Source of the DNA: Verrucomicrobiia bacterium
Lineage (GTDB): Bacteria; Verrucomicrobiota; Verrucomicrobiae; Limisphaerales; UBA11358
Direction of reading: 5' to 3'
DNA: 7,044 nt
Assembly: GCA_030042375.1 (NCBI GenBank)
Contig: JASHZU010000227.1
Coordinates: forward strand, 1 to 7,044
Below the pieces are notes generated by a model, which was given only the letters and a program-made list of their open reading frames with translations, searched no databases and was not told where the DNA came from. The translations under genes and the position numbers were made by a program. This document shows, piece by piece, positions 5,615 to 7,044 of this stretch (position 1 is the first letter of the stretch; every line of letters begins with the position of its first letter).

Positions 5615-6145
5615 ATGCCGACGCTATCGCCCATCCAGCAAAAGTTCATCCTTCATTGGGGAGAAATGGGGACGAAGTGGGGCATCAATCGCACGGTGGC
5701 CCAAATCCACGCGCTGCTCTTTATCTCCCCCGCCCCGCTGAACGCGGACGATATCGTGGAGACGCTGGGCGTGGCGCGGTCGAATGTGAGTACCAGCCTC
5801 AAAGAATTGCAGAGCTGGGGCATCGTGAAGATGGTCCATATCCTGGGCGACAAGCGGGACCATTTCGAAAGCATGAAGGACGTATGGGAGTTGTTTCGCG
5901 TGGTGCTGAATGAACGCAAACGGCGGGAGATTGATCCGACGATGCAAATGCTCAGCGAATGTATTGCCGAGGCGGAAAAGACCCAAACGGACGCCTACAC
6001 GGTAAAGCGGCTGCGGGATTTGCGGGAATTTTTTGACACGACCTCGACCTGGTACGCCCAGATTTGCCAATGGCCGGTCACGATGATCGTCAAATTTTTG
6101 AAGCTGGGTGACAAAGCCATGAAAGCGTTGCGGTTCGGGAAATAA
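5615..6145 (+). CDS. GbsR/MarR-like winged-helix transcriptional regulator
   Basis: This 176-residue cytoplasmic DNA-binding protein resembles the GbsR-type (COG1510) branch of MarR regulators, which are dimeric repressors. The N-terminus (FILHWGEMGTKWGINRTVAQIHALLFI, residues 11-37) is characteristic. It is followed by a winged helix-turn-helix: DDIVETLGVARSNVSTSLKELQSWGIV at 45-71 with the wing VHILGDKRDHFE at 74-85. The C-terminal half (about 87-176) is helical, charged and probably forms the dimer. The length is typical. In B. subtilis GbsR controls glycine betaine synthesis, but nothing here indicates choline as the signal. The ATG at 5615 lies just after a palindrome-covered promoter. 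The DCC/membrane gene begins 30 bases after its stop, with a matching palindrome, and is its probable target. Confidence 0.88.
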   Translation: MPTLSPIQQKFILHWGEMGTKWGINRTVAQIHALLFISPAPLNADDIVETLGVARSNVSTSLKELQSWGIVKMVHILGDKRDHFESMKDVWELFRVVLNERKRREIDPTMQMLSECIAEAEKTQTDAYTVKRLRDLREFFDTTSTWYAQICQWPVTMIVKFLKLGDKAMKALRFGK

Positions 6146-6161
6146 TTTTTTGATTTTTTTT

Positions 6162-6168
6162 GAAAGAG
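6162..6168 (+). promoter_or_regulatory. Ribosome binding site deciding the GTG start of the DCC gene
   Basis: GAAAGAG lies 7 bases before GTG 6176, a good Shine-Dalgarno match and distance. This favours GTG 6176 over the out-of-frame ATG at 6207. Confidence 0.5.
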
Positions 6169-6170
6169 TA

Positions 6171-6197
6171 TTTCTGTGAATACTGAAATTACAGAAA
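6171..6197 (+). promoter_or_regulatory. Second copy of the regulator's presumed operator, overlapping the DCC gene start
   Basis: CTG-AAATTA-CAGAAA at 6183-6197 repeats the core and spacing of the palindrome at 5587-5604 (CTG-AATTGA-CAGAAA) and is also followed by an ATAAA run. An extra half-site, TTTCTGT at 6171-6177, pairs with ACAGAAA at 6191-6197 over a 13-base gap. It overlaps the GTG start, so binding would block elongation or a nearby promoter. I could not place a convincing -10/-35 pair for this gene. Confidence 0.55.
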
Positions 6198-7044
6198 ATA
6201 AATTAAATGGCTGGGTGCTTTACGACGGCGATTGCCGGATGTGCATGGGCATGGCGCGGCGCTTTCGCCATCTGTTGGCAGGACGACATCTTGAACTGCT
6301 GCCGCTGCAAACGCCGTGGGTGAAGGCGCGGCTGGACCTGCCGGAGCCACAGTTGCTGGCGGAAATGCGATTGCTACGGCCGGATGGAAAATCCTTCGGC
6401 GGCGCGGATGCCCTGCTGGAAATCGGACGGCACTTCTGGTGGGCGTGGCCTGTACGGATGATTGGCAAGATTCCCGTCGCGAAAAAAATCCTGCGAACGG
6501 GTTATCGATGGATTGCACGGAATCGCAGTTGCATGAATGGCTATTGCGAAATCAGAAAGCAAATCCGCATCGTGGACTTTCTGCCATTGGTTGCCCTGCC
6601 CTGCCTAGCGTTGGCTTTCCGAACGCAAATCGCGGCATGGGTTTTCATGTGGGTGCTGGCGTTTGCCATCTACTGGGGTTGCAAATGGTTCACGTATCGG
6701 GAAGCGATGCGCCACGGCGTGAGGCCGTCGTGGCGGCGCATGCTAGCATACCTGTTGGCCTGGCCGGGAATGGATGCCAACGATTTTCTGGATGAACGAA
6801 AAGTCGCGGCTAAGCCAAGAAAAGTGGAGTGGATTTTCGCACTCGCGAAAATGGGCTTCGGCGTAGCCATCGTTTGGACATTCCCACGGATGCTGCTTCC
6901 AGTACATCCGCTCCTCGCGGGATGGACGGGTATGCTGGGAGTGGCTTTTATCCTGCACTTCGGATTATTCCATTTCTTATCACTGGTCTGGCGACGATCG
7001 AAGATTCATGCCACACCGCTGATGCAAAATCCCATCGGCTCGAC
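6176..7044 (+). CDS. DCC thiol-disulfide oxidoreductase fused to wax-synthase-like membrane domain, open at right edge
   Basis: The frame is open from GTG 6176 to the window end (289 codons, no stop). Residues 13 to about 125 are a DCC (DUF393) domain: WVLYDGDCRMC with redox pair Cys20/Cys23, then LLPLQT, GKSFGGADALLEI and RTGYRWIARNRSC, plus a second pair Cys119/Cys124. From about residue 134 the chain becomes membrane protein, with hydrophobic segments near 135-147, 149-165, 219-240 and 250-272. It carries LLAWPGMDANDFL near 194-206 and LLAGWTGMLGVAFILHFGLFHFLSLVWRR near 246-275. These segments resemble wax-synthase/MBOAT-like O-acyltransferases of PVC bacteria (from memory), whose catalytic region would lie beyond the edge. 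DCC proteins are presumed thiol-disulfide enzymes, but the substrate is unknown. Context suggests control by the regulator just upstream. Confidence 0.78.
   Translation, partial: MNTEITENKLNGWVLYDGDCRMCMGMARRFRHLLAGRHLELLPLQTPWVKARLDLPEPQLLAEMRLLRPDGKSFGGADALLEIGRHFWWAWPVRMIGKIPVAKKILRTGYRWIARNRSCMNGYCEIRKQIRIVDFLPLVALPCLALAFRTQIAAWVFMWVLAFAIYWGCKWFTYREAMRHGVRPSWRRMLAYLLAWPGMDANDFLDERKVAAKPRKVEWIFALAKMGFGVAIVWTFPRMLLPVHPLLAGWTGMLGVAFILHFGLFHFLSLVWRRSKIHATPLMQNPIGS

Noticed and set aside
6146..6165. T-rich stretch as terminator after the regulator gene
   Set aside because: No stem precedes the T-runs, so an intrinsic terminator is not supported. Read-through into the DCC gene is possible.
6207..6320. 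ATG 6207 as start of the DCC gene
   Set aside because: It is in the wrong frame and reaches a stop after about 38 codons. The YDGDC-containing frame starts at GTG 6176 with a good ribosome binding site.

Overview
The window looks like a chromosomal segment of a free-living Gram-negative bacterium, most likely from the Verrucomicrobia or a related PVC lineage. This is inferred from three things: a DCC thiol-oxidoreductase joined to a wax-synthase-like membrane domain, a TPR protein with a heptosyltransferase-like C-terminal half, and intergenic DNA rich in small repeats and hairpins. Weak or absent Shine-Dalgarno sequences at most starts fit this. No rRNA, tRNA, CRISPR array, transposase or phage gene is visible.

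Left half (1-3271, all genes on the minus strand). In transcription order these are an RluE-type 23S rRNA pseudouridine synthase, two tandem paralogous secreted beta-rich proteins of unknown function, and the first 269 codons of nadA (quinolinate synthase, NAD biosynthesis), which runs off the left edge. The upstream secreted-protein gene (1763-2578) has its own leader. The downstream copy (885-1733) sits 29 bases behind it, has no visible promoter and starts with GTG where its sister has ATG. It therefore looks like a tandem duplicate transcribed with its sister.

Centre (3272-4090). These 819 bases carry no convincing gene. They are a mosaic of small repeats: a tandem 8-mer, two separate arrays with an exact 10-base period, and at least seven tight hairpins with 2-4-base loops. 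The stretch separates the leftward rluE from the rightward genes and resembles the REP-like, spurious-ORF-generating repeats of PVC genomes.

Right half (4091-7044, all genes on the plus strand). First comes a TPR/glycosyltransferase gene broken by a single -1 frameshift near 5180. Next is a GbsR/MarR-like winged-helix regulator with a strong promoter overlapped by a palindrome. Last is a fused gene, open at the right edge, joining an N-terminal DCC (DUF393) thiol-disulfide oxidoreductase domain to a multi-spanning membrane domain resembling wax-synthase/MBOAT-like acyltransferases. The palindrome at the regulator promoter reappears, with the same CTG-6-CAG core, at the start of the fusion gene. 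The regulator probably controls both itself and this unusual membrane enzyme, and that unit is the most interesting candidate system here.
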